Source of the DNA: Marinomonas aquimarina
GTDB taxonomy: Bacteria; Pseudomonadota; Gammaproteobacteria; Pseudomonadales; Marinomonadaceae
Reading direction: 5' to 3'
Assembly: GCF_900089755.1 (NCBI RefSeq)
Contig: NZ_FLOC01000007.1
Coordinates: 1-64,000 of the forward strand
DNA: 64,000 bases
Shown: positions 1-8,720 of the stretch, in pieces
Position numbering within the stretch: the stretch's first letter is position 1
How the letters are laid out: every line of letters starts with the position of its first letter
Position numbers and translations under genes: made by a program
Notes under the pieces: generated by a model
The model's database searches: none
The model's input: the letters and a program-made list of their open reading frames with translations, nothing else
Told to the model about the DNA's origin: nothing

Positions 1-7
1 GCGGTCG

Positions 8-70
8 CGTTCATGGCTCTGGTGGTGAGTTGTTTTTGGCGAAATTATTGATCGCCAAGAGCTATGAACG
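8..70. repeat. nested inverted repeat at the window edge
   Basis: Two nested inverted repeats are visible. The outer arms are at 8-20 and 58-70 (CGTTCAT-g-GCTCT against AGAGC-t-ATGAACG); the inner arms are TTGGCGA at 36-42 and TCGCCAA at 52-58. It could be the terminator of a gene lying before the window or a remnant of an intergenic repeat. No T-run follows immediately, so the terminator reading is weak. The rest of 71-124 shows nothing I can name. Confidence 0.35.
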
Positions 71-124
71 TTCCCTTCTTACGCTAACATTCTGATCTAT
101 ATTGAAATTTTGTGGGGATACCTC

Positions 125-197
125 AGGGTCAGATCCCTTTCATATCAAGACCTGATGATAGTCTCAAACAAGTTCGGTGTATAAGGGATCTGACCCC
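125..197. repeat. 73-bp element with 15-bp terminal inverted repeats, copy 1
   Basis: This copy begins AGGGTCAGATCCCTT and ends AAGGGATCTGACCCC, so its ends are inverted repeats with one mismatch. It has the same length (73 bp) and orientation as the copy at 1223-1295; the two share both ends and the right half, and differ mainly in the central 20 bases. It looks like a MITE- or REP-type element. No transposase is nearby and I see no target-site duplication. Confidence 0.75.
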
Positions 198-203
198 TTG
201 GGA

Positions 204-1187
204 TTAGGGGCGGTTGTTTACCTTGTTAAGAAATGATTGCATGTCAGAGTTTGGCCCTTCTACATCAAGTGTCCCGTATTTATCGGTAAGTTGTTTCCAG
301 AGTTTTGTCATTCTTCCTTGGCGACGATAAAAGGGGTGAATCCACGCAGTTGAAAGGTATGGGTGATCAGGATTACCAGTGTTTACAGTGATTAACCCTA
401 TTAAGCATTCTCTCACTGTAGATCTATCAAGGCTCTGAACTACATCAATAACAGGGTAGACAATCACATTTTGCCACCCTTCATCAGCTACGTTCCATTG
501 CATGCCATCTCGACACTCTTTTGCTTGGTATCTTCTTAAAGCCACACAAGCATGTTTCTGCCAAGTGGGTGAATTAATGGTTATTTCTTTATCGAATTCA
601 GCCCCCATTGGGGCTGGAATGGGTCTCAATATTTTTGAGTCAGCTTCAAGATAAAATTTATCTTCAGTGGTAATTTCGTTCGAGGAAGAGTGGTGAAAGT
701 TAGTGAAAAGCTCATCCTCGATAGTATGTTTCTTGTAGGTGATATAACTTGGTTCTGGAGCTTGACCTCTCTGGTTCTTGCCACGTGTAACGTCTCCTCG
801 CTCTAGAGTAACCACATGGAAAATATCACTAGGGAGCATAGATATACTTGAGTAGCTCTCGGCATAGTAAAGTAACCCTGAATCGACCCTTAGCTGTTTT
901 ATTAGTTCAACGCAGGCATCTTCATAAGAAGAAGACCAAATCGTTAACCTTCTTTGAACAAAAAGGTTTGCATCGGCTTTGGGATAGATTTGCTCGAAAA
1001 AAGCCTGTACAGCATCTAATGCCGGTTCAAGCAAATATGAGGTAGTACTTATTAAGACAATAGGTAAGTCTTCTTCGCGAGACTCATTCTCAATGATGCA
1101 GTCAATTGCTAGTTCGACAGCACGTTTTTGATCATTATCTAGTTCTAGATTCTCAAGAAATAGCTCTTTGTTGCTTCTAATATCCAT
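204..1187 (-). CDS. hypothetical protein with acetyltransferase-like C-terminus
   Basis: A 327-residue protein I do not recognise as a whole. The C-terminal quarter (about residues 255-310) reads like a GNAT fold: a beta strand (ECLIGLITVN) is followed by WIHPFYRRQGRMTKLW, which resembles the acetyl-CoA-binding R/Q-x-x-G motif. The N-terminal part shows no motif I can name. The start is supported by GGAG five bases before the ATG. The gene is clearly more AT-rich than polA beside it and is bracketed by two copies of a 73-bp palindromic-ended element, which suggests acquisition as cargo. Acetyltransferase activity is a tentative inference; the existence of the gene is well supported by length and the ribosome binding site. 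Confidence 0.6.
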   Translation of the reverse strand: MDIRSNKELFLENLELDNDQKRAVELAIDCIIENESREEDLPIVLISTTSYLLEPALDAVQAFFEQIYPKADANLFVQRRLTIWSSSYEDACVELIKQLRVDSGLLYYAESYSSISMLPSDIFHVVTLERGDVTRGKNQRGQAPEPSYITYKKHTIEDELFTNFHHSSSNEITTEDKFYLEADSKILRPIPAPMGAEFDKEITINSPTWQKHACVALRRYQAKECRDGMQWNVADEGWQNVIVYPVIDVVQSLDRSTVRECLIGLITVNTGNPDHPYLSTAWIHPFYRRQGRMTKLWKQLTDKYGTLDVEGPNSDMQSFLNKVNNRP

Positions 1188-1222
1188 ATATGCTCCATGA
1201 GGTTATAGCATCCCATACTAAA

Positions 1223-1295
1223 GGGGTCAGATCCCTTTCACGTAAAGGCTAAGTGTTAGTCTCAACCAAATTCGGTGTATAAGGGATCTGACCCC
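1223..1295. repeat. 73-bp element with 15-bp terminal inverted repeats, copy 2
   Basis: Perfect 15-bp terminal inverted repeats: GGGGTCAGATCCCTT at the left and AAGGGATCTGACCCC at the right. It is a direct repeat of copy 1 at 125-197. It lies between the 5' end of the orphan gene and the 3' end of polA. The ends can pair into a hairpin, so it may also act on transcript ends. Direct orientation means recombination between copies would remove the gene between them. Confidence 0.8.
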
Positions 1296-1326
1296 TGAGA
1301 GTACGAGCCTTGAAAGTAAGAGGCGC

Positions 1327-4092
1327 TTAATGCGCCTCGTCCCAGTTGTTTCCAACCCCAGCTTCCACCAACAGCGGCACGTCGATTTCGCTGCTGGTCT
1401 GCATAATATCGACGATTTTCTCTTGCGCGGCATCTAGGTCTTTCTCGGCCACTTCAAAGATCAATTCATCGTGTACTTGCATGATCATGCGTACGTCTAG
1501 GTCGGTTTCTGCGAGCCAGTTGTGCATGTTGATCATGGCGCGTTTGATGATGTCGGCGGCGGAGCCTTGCATCGGGGCGTTGATCGCGGTGCGCTCGGCG
1601 GCTTGGCGCATCATGGCGTTACGGGCTTTGATCTCTGGTAGGTACAAACGACGACCAAAGATGGTTTCTACATAGCCTTTTTCTTTGGCGCTTTCACGGG
1701 TGTTGTCCATGTAGGTGCGTACACCTGGGTAGCGTTCAAAGTAACGCTGAACGTATTGCTGTGCTTCTGGGCGGCCAATGCCAAGCTGTTTCGCTAGACC
1801 AAAGGCAGACATGCCGTAAATCAAGCCGAAGTTGATGGCTTTGGCGCGGCGGCGTTGCTCTGTGGTGACCTCGTCCACCGTGGTGTCGAAGACTTCTGCG
1901 GCGGTGGCTTTGTGCACGTCTACATCGTGGGCGAACGCATCTAATAGACCTTTATCTTGTGATAGGTGCGCCATGATGCGTAGCTCGATTTGTGAGTAGT
2001 CGGCCGCGATCAGCTTGTAGCCTTCTGGGGCGATAAACGCTTGGCGAATACGACGACCTTCGGTGGTACGGATCGGGATGTTCTGCAAGTTTGGATCAGA
2101 CGACGATAGACGTCCCGTTGCCGTGATCGCTTGATGGTATGAGGTATGAATACGGCCGGTCTTTTGCAGCATCTCTGGCAGCTTGTCGGTGTAAGTCGAT
2201 TTAAGCTTCGACATACTGCGGTGTTCCATAATCAACCGTGGCAGTTCGTATTGCTCCGCCAGTTCTTGCAGGATTGGCTCAGCGGTTGAAGGTTGGCCTT
2301 TTGGCGTCTTCTTAATGACCGGTAAGCCTTGCTTTTCAAACAGGATTTCTTGCAGCTGTTTTGGTGAGCTTAGGTTAAAGGCTTGGCCCGCTTCTTCGTG
2401 GGCTTTGATCTCGATCTCCTGCAATTTAGCAGCGATCTCAGAGCTTTGTGCATGCAATAGGTCTGGATCGATCAAAGCGCCGGTTTGTTCCATTTTTGCT
2501 AAGACTGGCACTAATGGCAGTTCGATGTCTTTTAGGACGTTAATCAAGTCGCCTTCTTTTTCCAGCTTCGGCATGATCGCATGGTGCAGACGCAAGGTAA
2601 TGTCTGCGTCTTCTGCTGCGTAGAAGGCGGCTTGCTCTAGGTCGATCTGGTTAAAGGTTTTCTGCTTCGCGCCTTTACCTGCGATTTCCTCAAAGCTCAC
2701 TGTGGTGTGGCCAAGGAATTTCGACGCTAGGCTGTCCATATCGTGACGAGTCGCCGTGGAGTTCAGTACGTAAGACTCCAACATGGTGTCGTAAGCGATA
2801 CCGCGCAGGGTGATGCCGTAGTTGTTCAATACGTTGGCATCGTATTTTAGGTGCTGACCGACTTTCTTCTGGTTGTCGTCTTCCAGCCAAGGTTTTAGCT
2901 GTTCCAGTACCCAATCACGGTCAAGCTGCTCTGGCGCGCCTTCGTAATCATGAGCCACGGGAATGTAAGCGGCTTTACCGATCTCAACCGAAACGCTCAC
3001 GCCAACCAGCTCAGCGGCCATGTAGTTAAGAGATGTCGTTTCGGTATCAAAGGCCACAAGTTCGGCTTCTTCGATTTTCTTTAGCCAAGCGTTGAAGCTG
3101 TCTTTGTCCAGAACGGTGTCGTATTCCACATCGATGTTGGCCGCAGGCGCTGGCTCATCATCGTTGTCGACCGTGTCGTCTGCTGTGCCGGAAGCTGGGG
3201 CTTTATCGATATCACGTAGCCACGTTTTGAATTCCAGCTTAGTGAACCACTCGCGTAGCGCTTCTTTGTTGATCTCTTCATTTTTCAATGTGTGCGGATC
3301 AAATGGCAGTTCCACATCGCATTTAATGGTCGCAAGCTTGTAGCTTAGCTCGGCCATCTCACGGTGTTCTTCCATTTTCTTCGCCATGGTTTTTGAACCA
3401 CGGAAGCCAAGTGGTGCAATGTCATCAAGGCGTGCGTAGATTTCTTCTAGACTACCAATGCCTTGTAGCATGGCCAGAGCCGTTTTCTCGCCGACACCCG
3501 GTACACCTGGGATGTTATCGACCTTATCGCCCATCAGCGCTAGGAAGTCGATGATCAACTCAGGTGGGATTTTGAATTTCTCTTTAACACCTTCCACATC
3601 CATCACGGTGTCGGTCATGGTGTTCACCAGCGTAACCTTGTCGGTCACCAGCTGGGCCATATCTTTATCGCCGGTAGAGACCACCACTTCGCGGCCTTCT
3701 TCGCCAATTTGTTTGGCGATGGTGCCGATCACGTCGTCTGCTTCCACGCCTTCGATGATGACCAAAGGTAAGCCCATGGCTTCGATCATGCGGTGAATCG
3801 GTTCGATTTGCAGGCGTAGGTCATCCGGCATCGGTGGACGTTGTGCCTTGTATTCGCTGTACATGTCGTCGCGGAAGGTTTTGCCTTTGGCGTCGAAAAT
3901 GACCACGATTGGGGAGTTCGGGTAGCGGCCGATTAGGCTACGGATCATGCTGATCACGCCACGGGCAGCGTTGGTCGGTTGGCCGTCGCTGGTGGTCAGT
4001 GGTGGAATGGCGTGAAAGGCGCGGTACAGGTAAGAAGAACCGTCTACCAATACCATTGGCGCTGCATTGGTCAGTGAGTCTTGAGCCGACAT
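1327..4092 (-). CDS. polA: DNA polymerase I
   Basis: A 921-residue DNA polymerase I, close to the 928 of E. coli. It fills gaps and removes RNA primers in replication and repair. Domains in order: 5' nuclease (about 1-290), 3'-5' exonuclease (about 325-510) with the proofreading motif [10 protein letters not shown] near residue 348, so proofreading should be active, then the polymerase domain with motif A (ADYSQIELR, near 694), the O-helix ([13 protein letters not shown]) and motif C ([10 protein letters not shown], near 872). The reading frame is open 17 codons further upstream, but the ATG at 4092 has GAGGG just before it and matches the family start. It is divergent from thrB, as in Pseudomonas, but without the small DUF2782 gene usually between them. 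Confidence 0.97.
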   Translation of the reverse strand: MSAQDSLTNAAPMVLVDGSSYLYRAFHAIPPLTTSDGQPTNAARGVISMIRSLIGRYPNSPIVVIFDAKGKTFRDDMYSEYKAQRPPMPDDLRLQIEPIHRMIEAMGLPLVIIEGVEADDVIGTIAKQIGEEGREVVVSTGDKDMAQLVTDKVTLVNTMTDTVMDVEGVKEKFKIPPELIIDFLALMGDKVDNIPGVPGVGEKTALAMLQGIGSLEEIYARLDDIAPLGFRGSKTMAKKMEEHREMAELSYKLATIKCDVELPFDPHTLKNEEINKEALREWFTKLEFKTWLRDIDKAPASGTADDTVDNDDEPAPAANIDVEYDTVLDKDSFNAWLKKIEEAELVAFDTETTSLNYMAAELVGVSVSVEIGKAAYIPVAHDYEGAPEQLDRDWVLEQLKPWLEDDNQKKVGQHLKYDANVLNNYGITLRGIAYDTMLESYVLNSTATRHDMDSLASKFLGHTTVSFEEIAGKGAKQKTFNQIDLEQAAFYAAEDADITLRLHHAIMPKLEKEGDLINVLKDIELPLVPVLAKMEQTGALIDPDLLHAQSSEIAAKLQEIEIKAHEEAGQAFNLSSPKQLQEILFEKQGLPVIKKTPKGQPSTAEPILQELAEQYELPRLIMEHRSMSKLKSTYTDKLPEMLQKTGRIHTSYHQAITATGRLSSSDPNLQNIPIRTTEGRRIRQAFIAPEGYKLIAADYSQIELRIMAHLSQDKGLLDAFAHDVDVHKATAAEVFDTTVDEVTTEQRRRAKAINFGLIYGMSAFGLAKQLGIGRPEAQQYVQRYFERYPGVRTYMDNTRESAKEKGYVETIFGRRLYLPEIKARNAMMRQAAERTAINAPMQGSAADIIKRAMINMHNWLAETDLDVRMIMQVHDELIFEVAEKDLDAAQEKIVDIMQTSSEIDVPLLVEAGVGNNWDEAH

Positions 4093-4280
4093 AATTTCCC
4101 TCTTGCGTCGCTGGTCGAGGCCGCGACGGCAGTTTACATTCAAATCATTGGTTAATTACGTCTAAGATTAACATAATCGCCCCATTTTTCGTGGCGTCCA
4201 ATTGACCTTTTTGCTCTGATTGTGGAGCATTAGCGGTTGAATGCGATGTTGCGCGAATTTAATACTATTAGGTACAGATT

Positions 4281-5243
4281 TTGGCTGTTTACACTTCTCT
4301 CTCGGACTCTGATATGCGCGGCCTAGTGGCCGATTACAATTTAGGTGAATTAGTGTCTTTTCAAGGCATTTCTGGTGGTGTGGAAAACACCAACTACTTT
4401 CTCACCACGACCACGGGCAAGTACGTACTGACCCTGTTTGAAGAGTTTGAATTTAACGAAGTGCCATACTTCCTAGATGTGGTATCGCACCTACAACAAA
4501 AAGGCTTTAACGTGCCGGCGGCACTCGTGGATGCCGAAGGCGAACGCCTACGCGTGGTGCAAAACCGTCCAGCGATCATTGTCGATTGCTTCCCTGGCGG
4601 CCTGCTAGAAAGCACCACAGTGGAGTCTTGCCGTTTGATGGGCCAAGTGTTGGCGCAGCTGCACACAGCGGGCATGGATTTTCCTGATCACCGTCCAAGT
4701 CATCGTGGTATTGACTGGTGGCGTGCTACGGCGAAAGAAATTGCTCCAGAGCTGGAAGGTGAACAAGCGCATCTATTGCTAGAGCAAATTTGTGAGTTCG
4801 ATAAGTTTATTGAGCAATACGACGATCAATTAGCAAAAGGCACGGTGCACGCGGATCTGTTCTACAACAACACCCTATTTGAAGGTGACGAGCTGTCGGC
4901 TATCATCGATTTCTACAACGCTTGTTACTCTTGGTTGATGTACGACCTAGCGATCGTGGTCAACGACTGGTGTTCTGACATCACTACGGGCGAGCTGGAT
5001 ATGGATAAATACCATGCCATGGTCAACGCTTACATTCATGAGCGTGAGCCAAGCGCGGCGGAAATTATGTCTTGGCCGCACATGCTGAAAATCGCCGCGC
5101 TGCGTTTCTGGCTATCGCGTCTAGAAGCGTGGCACGGTGCCAAAGACGATCCTGAGCGTTTGGCACAGCAGCACGATCCAATGGAATTTCAACGTATTCT
5201 TGAGTCTCGCGTGCGTCATGCACCAAGCCTAACGGAAAACTAA
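4281..5243 (+). CDS. thrB: homoserine kinase
   Basis: Homoserine kinase of the APH/choline-kinase-like fold used by Pseudomonas-type bacteria, not the GHMP type of E. coli. It phosphorylates L-homoserine with ATP in threonine synthesis. The family's catalytic block is present: HADLFYNNTLF near residue 190 (Brenner loop) followed by IDFYNACYSWLMYDLAI (Mg-binding Asp). Length is 320 residues, normal for the family. The start is a TTG: the resulting N-terminus MAVYTSLSDSDM fits the family, and the next ATG would cut it off. AGG lies eight bases before the TTG. It is divergent from polA and is followed within 3 bp by the DUF1007 gene, with which it may be cotranscribed. Confidence 0.93.
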   Translation: MAVYTSLSDSDMRGLVADYNLGELVSFQGISGGVENTNYFLTTTTGKYVLTLFEEFEFNEVPYFLDVVSHLQQKGFNVPAALVDAEGERLRVVQNRPAIIVDCFPGGLLESTTVESCRLMGQVLAQLHTAGMDFPDHRPSHRGIDWWRATAKEIAPELEGEQAHLLLEQICEFDKFIEQYDDQLAKGTVHADLFYNNTLFEGDELSAIIDFYNACYSWLMYDLAIVVNDWCSDITTGELDMDKYHAMVNAYIHEREPSAAEIMSWPHMLKIAALRFWLSRLEAWHGAKDDPERLAQQHDPMEFQRILESRVRHAPSLTEN

Positions 5244-5246
5244 TCT

Positions 5247-5822
5247 ATGAAGCGCTGGCGTCAGTTGTGTACCGCGACCTTGATGTGTCTGGGAGCAGGG
5301 CAGGCGTTGGCGCATCCGCACATTTGGATTGATTCCTACTATCAGGTCAACTTAACCACGCCTGCGGTGCAGACAGTGGACGCGTACTGGAAGTTCGACG
5401 TGTTCTCCAGTATTGATATGTTGATGGCCTTTGATCAGGACGCCGATGGTCAGTTAAATGGTTTAGAGAAGGCCGATGCGGCCCAAGCCATGACCAATTT
5501 GGCGCAATACGATTACTTCTTAAAAATCCAAGTTGATGGCCGCGCGTTGCAGCCGACGCATGTGGAAATTGTCGACATCGGCATTCAAGATCAAGCGTTA
5601 ACGGTGCAGTTGGGTGTGGTCCTACCGGAAACGGTAGATCTGAAAACCAGCACCATGACGTTGGGCTTTGGTGATCCTGAGAATTACTTTGCCCTGGTGA
5701 TTCCCGAAGCGGGCTTAATTAAGTTGACGGGGCTGATGGCGGAAACCTGTACGCCGATGGAACAAGACGCGGATGAGTTTTACATGGAAGGCTGGGTCGA
5801 CCTGCGCTGCGATGCATCGTAA
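5247..5822 (+). CDS. DUF1007 family periplasmic protein
   Basis: A 191-residue secreted protein with a signal peptide ending around ALA-HPHIW. The mature N-terminus HPHIWIDSYYQV is the hallmark of DUF1007 (COG3683), listed as the periplasmic component of an uncharacterised transport system. Family members usually sit directly beside a NicO/RcnA-type permease; here that permease is about 1.4 kb downstream, separated by LysE and MarC family genes. The paired His residues of the mature N-terminus are plausible metal ligands. It starts 3 bp after the thrB stop. Role in metal transport is inferred from family context; no biochemical function is established that I know of. Confidence 0.85.
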   Translation: MKRWRQLCTATLMCLGAGQALAHPHIWIDSYYQVNLTTPAVQTVDAYWKFDVFSSIDMLMAFDQDADGQLNGLEKADAAQAMTNLAQYDYFLKIQVDGRALQPTHVEIVDIGIQDQALTVQLGVVLPETVDLKTSTMTLGFGDPENYFALVIPEAGLIKLTGLMAETCTPMEQDADEFYMEGWVDLRCDAS

Positions 5823-5879
5823 CGTATCACTTTAGCAACTGGGCGAGGGCGTCCGAGTTGCGACTGTCGGGGGCGCGAG

Positions 5880-6512
5880 ATGTTAGAACACTTTCAATGG
5901 TTACCCTTTTTACTGGCGATCACCGTGCTGACCATGAGTCCGGGCGTGGACACCTTGTTGGTATTGCGCAGCTCGGCAGTGGCCGGTTGGCGTGTCGGTT
6001 TTGTCTGTAGCTTAGGAATTTGCTTGGGGTTGTTTGCCCACGCCACCATCTCAGCGCTAGGCTTGTCGGTGATTCTACTGGGATCTGCGACCTTATTTAC
6101 CGCTTTTAAAATTGCTGGTGCGCTGTATTTGGTGTACCTCGGCATACAAGCCCTGCGCAGCGCATGGCGACCTAAAGGTTTAACGTTAAACCTGCCCGAA
6201 GGTCGCCAAATGAGCGCGAAAATGGCGTTTCGTCAGGGCATTTTGTCGAATATTTTAAACCCCAAAACCATCGTGTTTTATATGGCGTTTTTGCCGCAGT
6301 TCATTAACCCAGAACACTCGGCAATCGCACAATCTCTGTTTATGGCCGCCCTTCACTTTATCATAGCGATGGTGTGGCAAACGTTTCTTGCGGTGATGGT
6401 TCACCGAGCAAGAGTATGGCTGGCGCGACCAAAAGTGGCGCAAGTCTTGGATAGCTTAACCGGCGTATTGCTGGTGGGCTTTGGCATTAAATTGGCGCTG
6501 ACCCAACGCTGA
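5880..6512 (+). CDS. LysE/RhtB family amino-acid exporter
   Basis: A 210-residue inner-membrane protein of the LysE/RhtB superfamily, which export amino acids or homoserine-lactone-like compounds. The N-terminus (LPFLLAITVLTMSPGVDTLLVLRSSAVAGWRVG) carries the typical membrane helix followed by the SPG-P-D-type turn, and NILNPKTIVFYMAFLPQFI in the middle is the conserved LNPK motif. About six membrane segments are visible. The substrate cannot be read from sequence; closeness to thrB makes homoserine or threonine possible but unproven. It lies 57 bp after the DUF1007 gene. Confidence 0.88.
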   Translation: MLEHFQWLPFLLAITVLTMSPGVDTLLVLRSSAVAGWRVGFVCSLGICLGLFAHATISALGLSVILLGSATLFTAFKIAGALYLVYLGIQALRSAWRPKGLTLNLPEGRQMSAKMAFRQGILSNILNPKTIVFYMAFLPQFINPEHSAIAQSLFMAALHFIIAMVWQTFLAVMVHRARVWLARPKVAQVLDSLTGVLLVGFGIKLALTQR

Positions 6513-6547
6513 TCGTGTGGCAGGCGTCGTTCTAGGTATTCCCCAAC

Positions 6548-7159
6548 ATGAGTTTATTAATTTCCACTTGGATTAAGTTCTTCTTTCTGTTTGCTCCGTT
6601 CTTTGTGTTGTCCATGTTTTTGGCACTGACCCGAGGCGAAACCCCAGCAGCGCGCCGTCATGTGGCGAACAAGTCGATCATCGCCGCGCTGGCGATCTCC
6701 CTGGTGCTAATGTTCTTCGGCGGGGCCTTGTTTGATGTGCTGGGCATTACCTTAGATTCGTTCCGTATTGGCGCTGGTATTTTGCTGTTTATGTCGGCCA
6801 TCAGTTTGGTCAAAGACGGTACCCGTAACCACGCCACTGGCATGCCGAACGAAGAGCGGGATGATGTCTCTGTGGTGCCTTTAGCGGTACCGACCATTAT
6901 CGGCCCTGCCACCATAGGTACGATTCTGGTGTACGGTGCGGAGTTCCAAGGTTGGGAGCTAGTGATCGGAGTGATGGGCCTAGTCGGCGCCTTGCTGACC
7001 CTAGCGGTATTGTTGTATTCCAGCTCTTTGATTGAGAAATTGTTGGGGCGTACGGGTCTAAACATCCTGTCAAAGATTACTGGTTTGATTTTGGCGGCGA
7101 TGGCGGCGCAAATCTTTATGGGTGGTGTAATGGGCTTCTTGCAGCCAGCTACCAGTTAA
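6548..7159 (+). CDS. MarC family membrane protein
   Basis: A 203-residue integral membrane protein of the MarC/UPF0056 family, about six transmembrane helices. Typical family features are a first helix starting FFFLFAPFFVLSMFLALT, the arginine-containing loop ARRHVANKS, and the AVPTIIGPATIGTIL helix (family P-x-x-x-GP-x-x-I). The function of MarC proteins is not settled; despite the name they are not shown to cause antibiotic resistance. It lies 35 bp after the LysE gene. The zinc operon promoter begins just after it. Confidence 0.88.
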   Translation: MSLLISTWIKFFFLFAPFFVLSMFLALTRGETPAARRHVANKSIIAALAISLVLMFFGGALFDVLGITLDSFRIGAGILLFMSAISLVKDGTRNHATGMPNEERDDVSVVPLAVPTIIGPATIGTILVYGAEFQGWELVIGVMGLVGALLTLAVLLYSSSLIEKLLGRTGLNILSKITGLILAAMAAQIFMGGVMGFLQPATS

Positions 7160-7189
7160 GGTGGCAATCAGTCTTATTTACCTATTAAA

Positions 7190-7216
7190 CCAAAATGTTA
7201 TATTATAACATTTTGG
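7190..7216. promoter_or_regulatory. Zur-box operator upstream of the zinc block
   Basis: A perfect 27-bp palindrome: CCAAAATGTTATA, one central T at 7203, then TATAACATTTTGG. The core matches the gammaproteobacterial Zur box (consensus half-sites AATGTTATA and TATAACATT). It lies immediately ahead of the NicO permease gene and its downstream zur, znuC and znuB, so Zur with zinc bound should repress the whole block, including its own gene. An ATG inside the palindrome (7195) is in frame with the permease but should not be the start. Confidence 0.88.
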
Positions 7217-7239
7217 TTTTGACGTTTGTGGAGCTCAGT

Positions 7240-8223
7240 GTGCGCAATATAAAGTGGTTAGGCATGGTTGGTCTGCTGTTGTCGAGCGGTGCTTGGGCAG
7301 CAGAGCAGACGATGGTCTTTGAAATCAGTCGCTGGGTGATGGAGCAGCAGCGCGATTTTCATCGCGAACTTGCTCGTCTAGTGCAAATGTTAGCCAGAGA
7401 AGAGAATCCCGCTTTGTTGGGCAGTCTGATGGTGGCGAGCTTTCTCTACGGTGTGTTTCATGCTGCAGGCCCTGGCCATGGTAAAGCGGTGATCGCATCC
7501 TATTTGCTGGCCACCAAAGCGCCGTTACGCAAAGGCATTCAGCTGTCCTTTTTATCCGCGCTGGCGCAAGGTGTGGTGGCCATTACATTGGTTTGGTCGC
7601 TGGCGCAGGTGCTAGACTTAGCCAGTCAGATCACGGAAACCACGCGCGTGTTGGAAATAGCGTCCTACGTCGCCATTGGTTTGATTGGAGCGTGGATGCT
7701 GTGGCGTATTGCACGGGGTAAGTCGAGCTGTGGTCATGATCACAGTCGGGATCATGTGCATGAGCACCCGCATGGTCATGCCTGCACCGGCCATCACCAT
7801 GGGCATGGACATAGCTGTAGCCATGATCATCACCACGAATCTCTGCCAGGGCATGCTGAGAAAGCTCTGGATGACTCTAGCCAAGAAGTGACAACCGCCA
7901 AGCGCAGTACCATCGCGATGGTGTCGGCGATTGGTATTCGTCCCTGTACTGGGGCGGTACTGGTGTTATTATTTGCCACCAGTACAGGAATCTTTCAATG
8001 GGGAATGCTGGCGACACTTGTGATGTCGCTTGGTACTGGCATTACGGTTTCGGCCTTGGCGCTTTTAAGCGTGTTGGTGCGAGACGGCAGTTTTGCCTTA
8101 AGCCCCAGTGCATGGCGTCGCCGTGTGACCCAAGCGTTAGGTGTGGTTGCGGCGTGTGCCTTAATTTTTATTAGCGTCACTATGATTTACAGTGACCTAC
8201 AGGTAGCAGGGCGGGCATTCTAA
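7240..8223 (+). CDS. NicO/RcnA-type metal permease with His-rich loop
   Basis: A 327-residue membrane protein of the NicO/RcnA family (COG2215), known for nickel/cobalt transport. An N-terminal signal-like segment ends near GAWA; the first conserved helix has GVFHAAGPGHGKAVIASYLL, the family's HAxGPGHGK motif. A cytoplasmic or periplasmic loop at about residues 162-207 is crowded with His (HDHSRDHVHEHPHGH and GHHHGHGHS runs) and is a likely metal-collecting arm. IGIRPCTGAVLVLLFA follows, the second signature. The start chosen is GTG at 7240 with GGAG six bases before it; the in-frame ATG at 7195 lies inside the Zur operator. It is the first gene of the Zur-controlled operon and overlaps zur by one base. 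Zinc or a zinc-related role is inferred from control and context. Confidence 0.85.
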   Translation: MRNIKWLGMVGLLLSSGAWAAEQTMVFEISRWVMEQQRDFHRELARLVQMLAREENPALLGSLMVASFLYGVFHAAGPGHGKAVIASYLLATKAPLRKGIQLSFLSALAQGVVAITLVWSLAQVLDLASQITETTRVLEIASYVAIGLIGAWMLWRIARGKSSCGHDHSRDHVHEHPHGHACTGHHHGHGHSCSHDHHHESLPGHAEKALDDSSQEVTTAKRSTIAMVSAIGIRPCTGAVLVLLFATSTGIFQWGMLATLVMSLGTGITVSALALLSVLVRDGSFALSPSAWRRRVTQALGVVAACALIFISVTMIYSDLQVAGRAF

Positions 8224-8720
8224 TGACCGAACATCATAATTCTCATGAACACGCGCACAACCATGATGTGTGCATCGAGCAAGCACTGGAAACAGCGGAA
8301 GCTGTGTGTTCTGAGCAGGGCCAACGTCTGACGAAAGTGCGTCGTCGTGCCTTGGAGCTTATTTGGCAAAGCCATCGTCCATTAGGGGCGTACCAACTGT
8401 TAGCAAAGCTGGCAGAAGAGGGCTTTAACTCGGCGCCACCGACGGTGTATCGTGCGCTGGACTTTCTGTTGGCGGCAGGTTTGATCCACAAAGTGGAGTC
8501 GATGAACGCTTACTTGGGCTGTGCCCATGCGGATCAGCCACACAAGGGCTATTTCTTGATTTGTGACGAGTGCCAGAATGTGATGGAGTTCGACTACCAA
8601 GACATTCACCAATCACTGGTTAAGAAAGCGGCTGAGCAGGGCTTTGAACTGCGTGCCGAAACCATTGAACTGACCGGTTTATGTGCGGAGTGTCGTGCAC
8701 AGGAATCCTCTGAATCATGA
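8223..8720 (+). CDS. zur: zinc uptake regulator, Fur family
   Basis: A 165-residue Fur-family repressor. The DNA-binding winged helix contains [14 protein letters not shown] and [21 protein letters not shown]. The structural zinc site is formed by two CxxC pairs, Cys114/Cys117 and Cys154/Cys157, at the positions found in E. coli Zur. The sensing-site region includes the LGCAH segment (Cys100, His102). An extra His-rich N-terminus ([12 protein letters not shown]) precedes the usual start and may bind metal. It overlaps both its neighbours (NicO permease stop and znuC start), so it is translated as part of the same transcript and should regulate itself through the palindrome at 7190-7216. Confidence 0.94.
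   Translation: MTEHHNSHEHAHNHDVCIEQALETAEAVCSEQGQRLTKVRRRALELIWQSHRPLGAYQLLAKLAEEGFNSAPPTVYRALDFLLAAGLIHKVESMNAYLGCAHADQPHKGYFLICDECQNVMEFDYQDIHQSLVKKAAEQGFELRAETIELTGLCAECRAQESSES

Noticed and set aside
848-1045. Plus-strand open frame within the orphan gene
   Set aside because: It is antisense to a longer frame with a good ribosome binding site and has no start signal or domain.
7195-7239. Upstream ATG as start of the NicO permease
   Set aside because: The codon lies inside the Zur operator; GTG at 7240 has a well-spaced GGAG and gives a normal signal-like N-terminus.
7618-7884. Antisense and out-of-frame His/Met-rich frames within the NicO permease gene
   Set aside because: They are shadows of the repetitive CAT/CAC codons that encode the His-rich loop.
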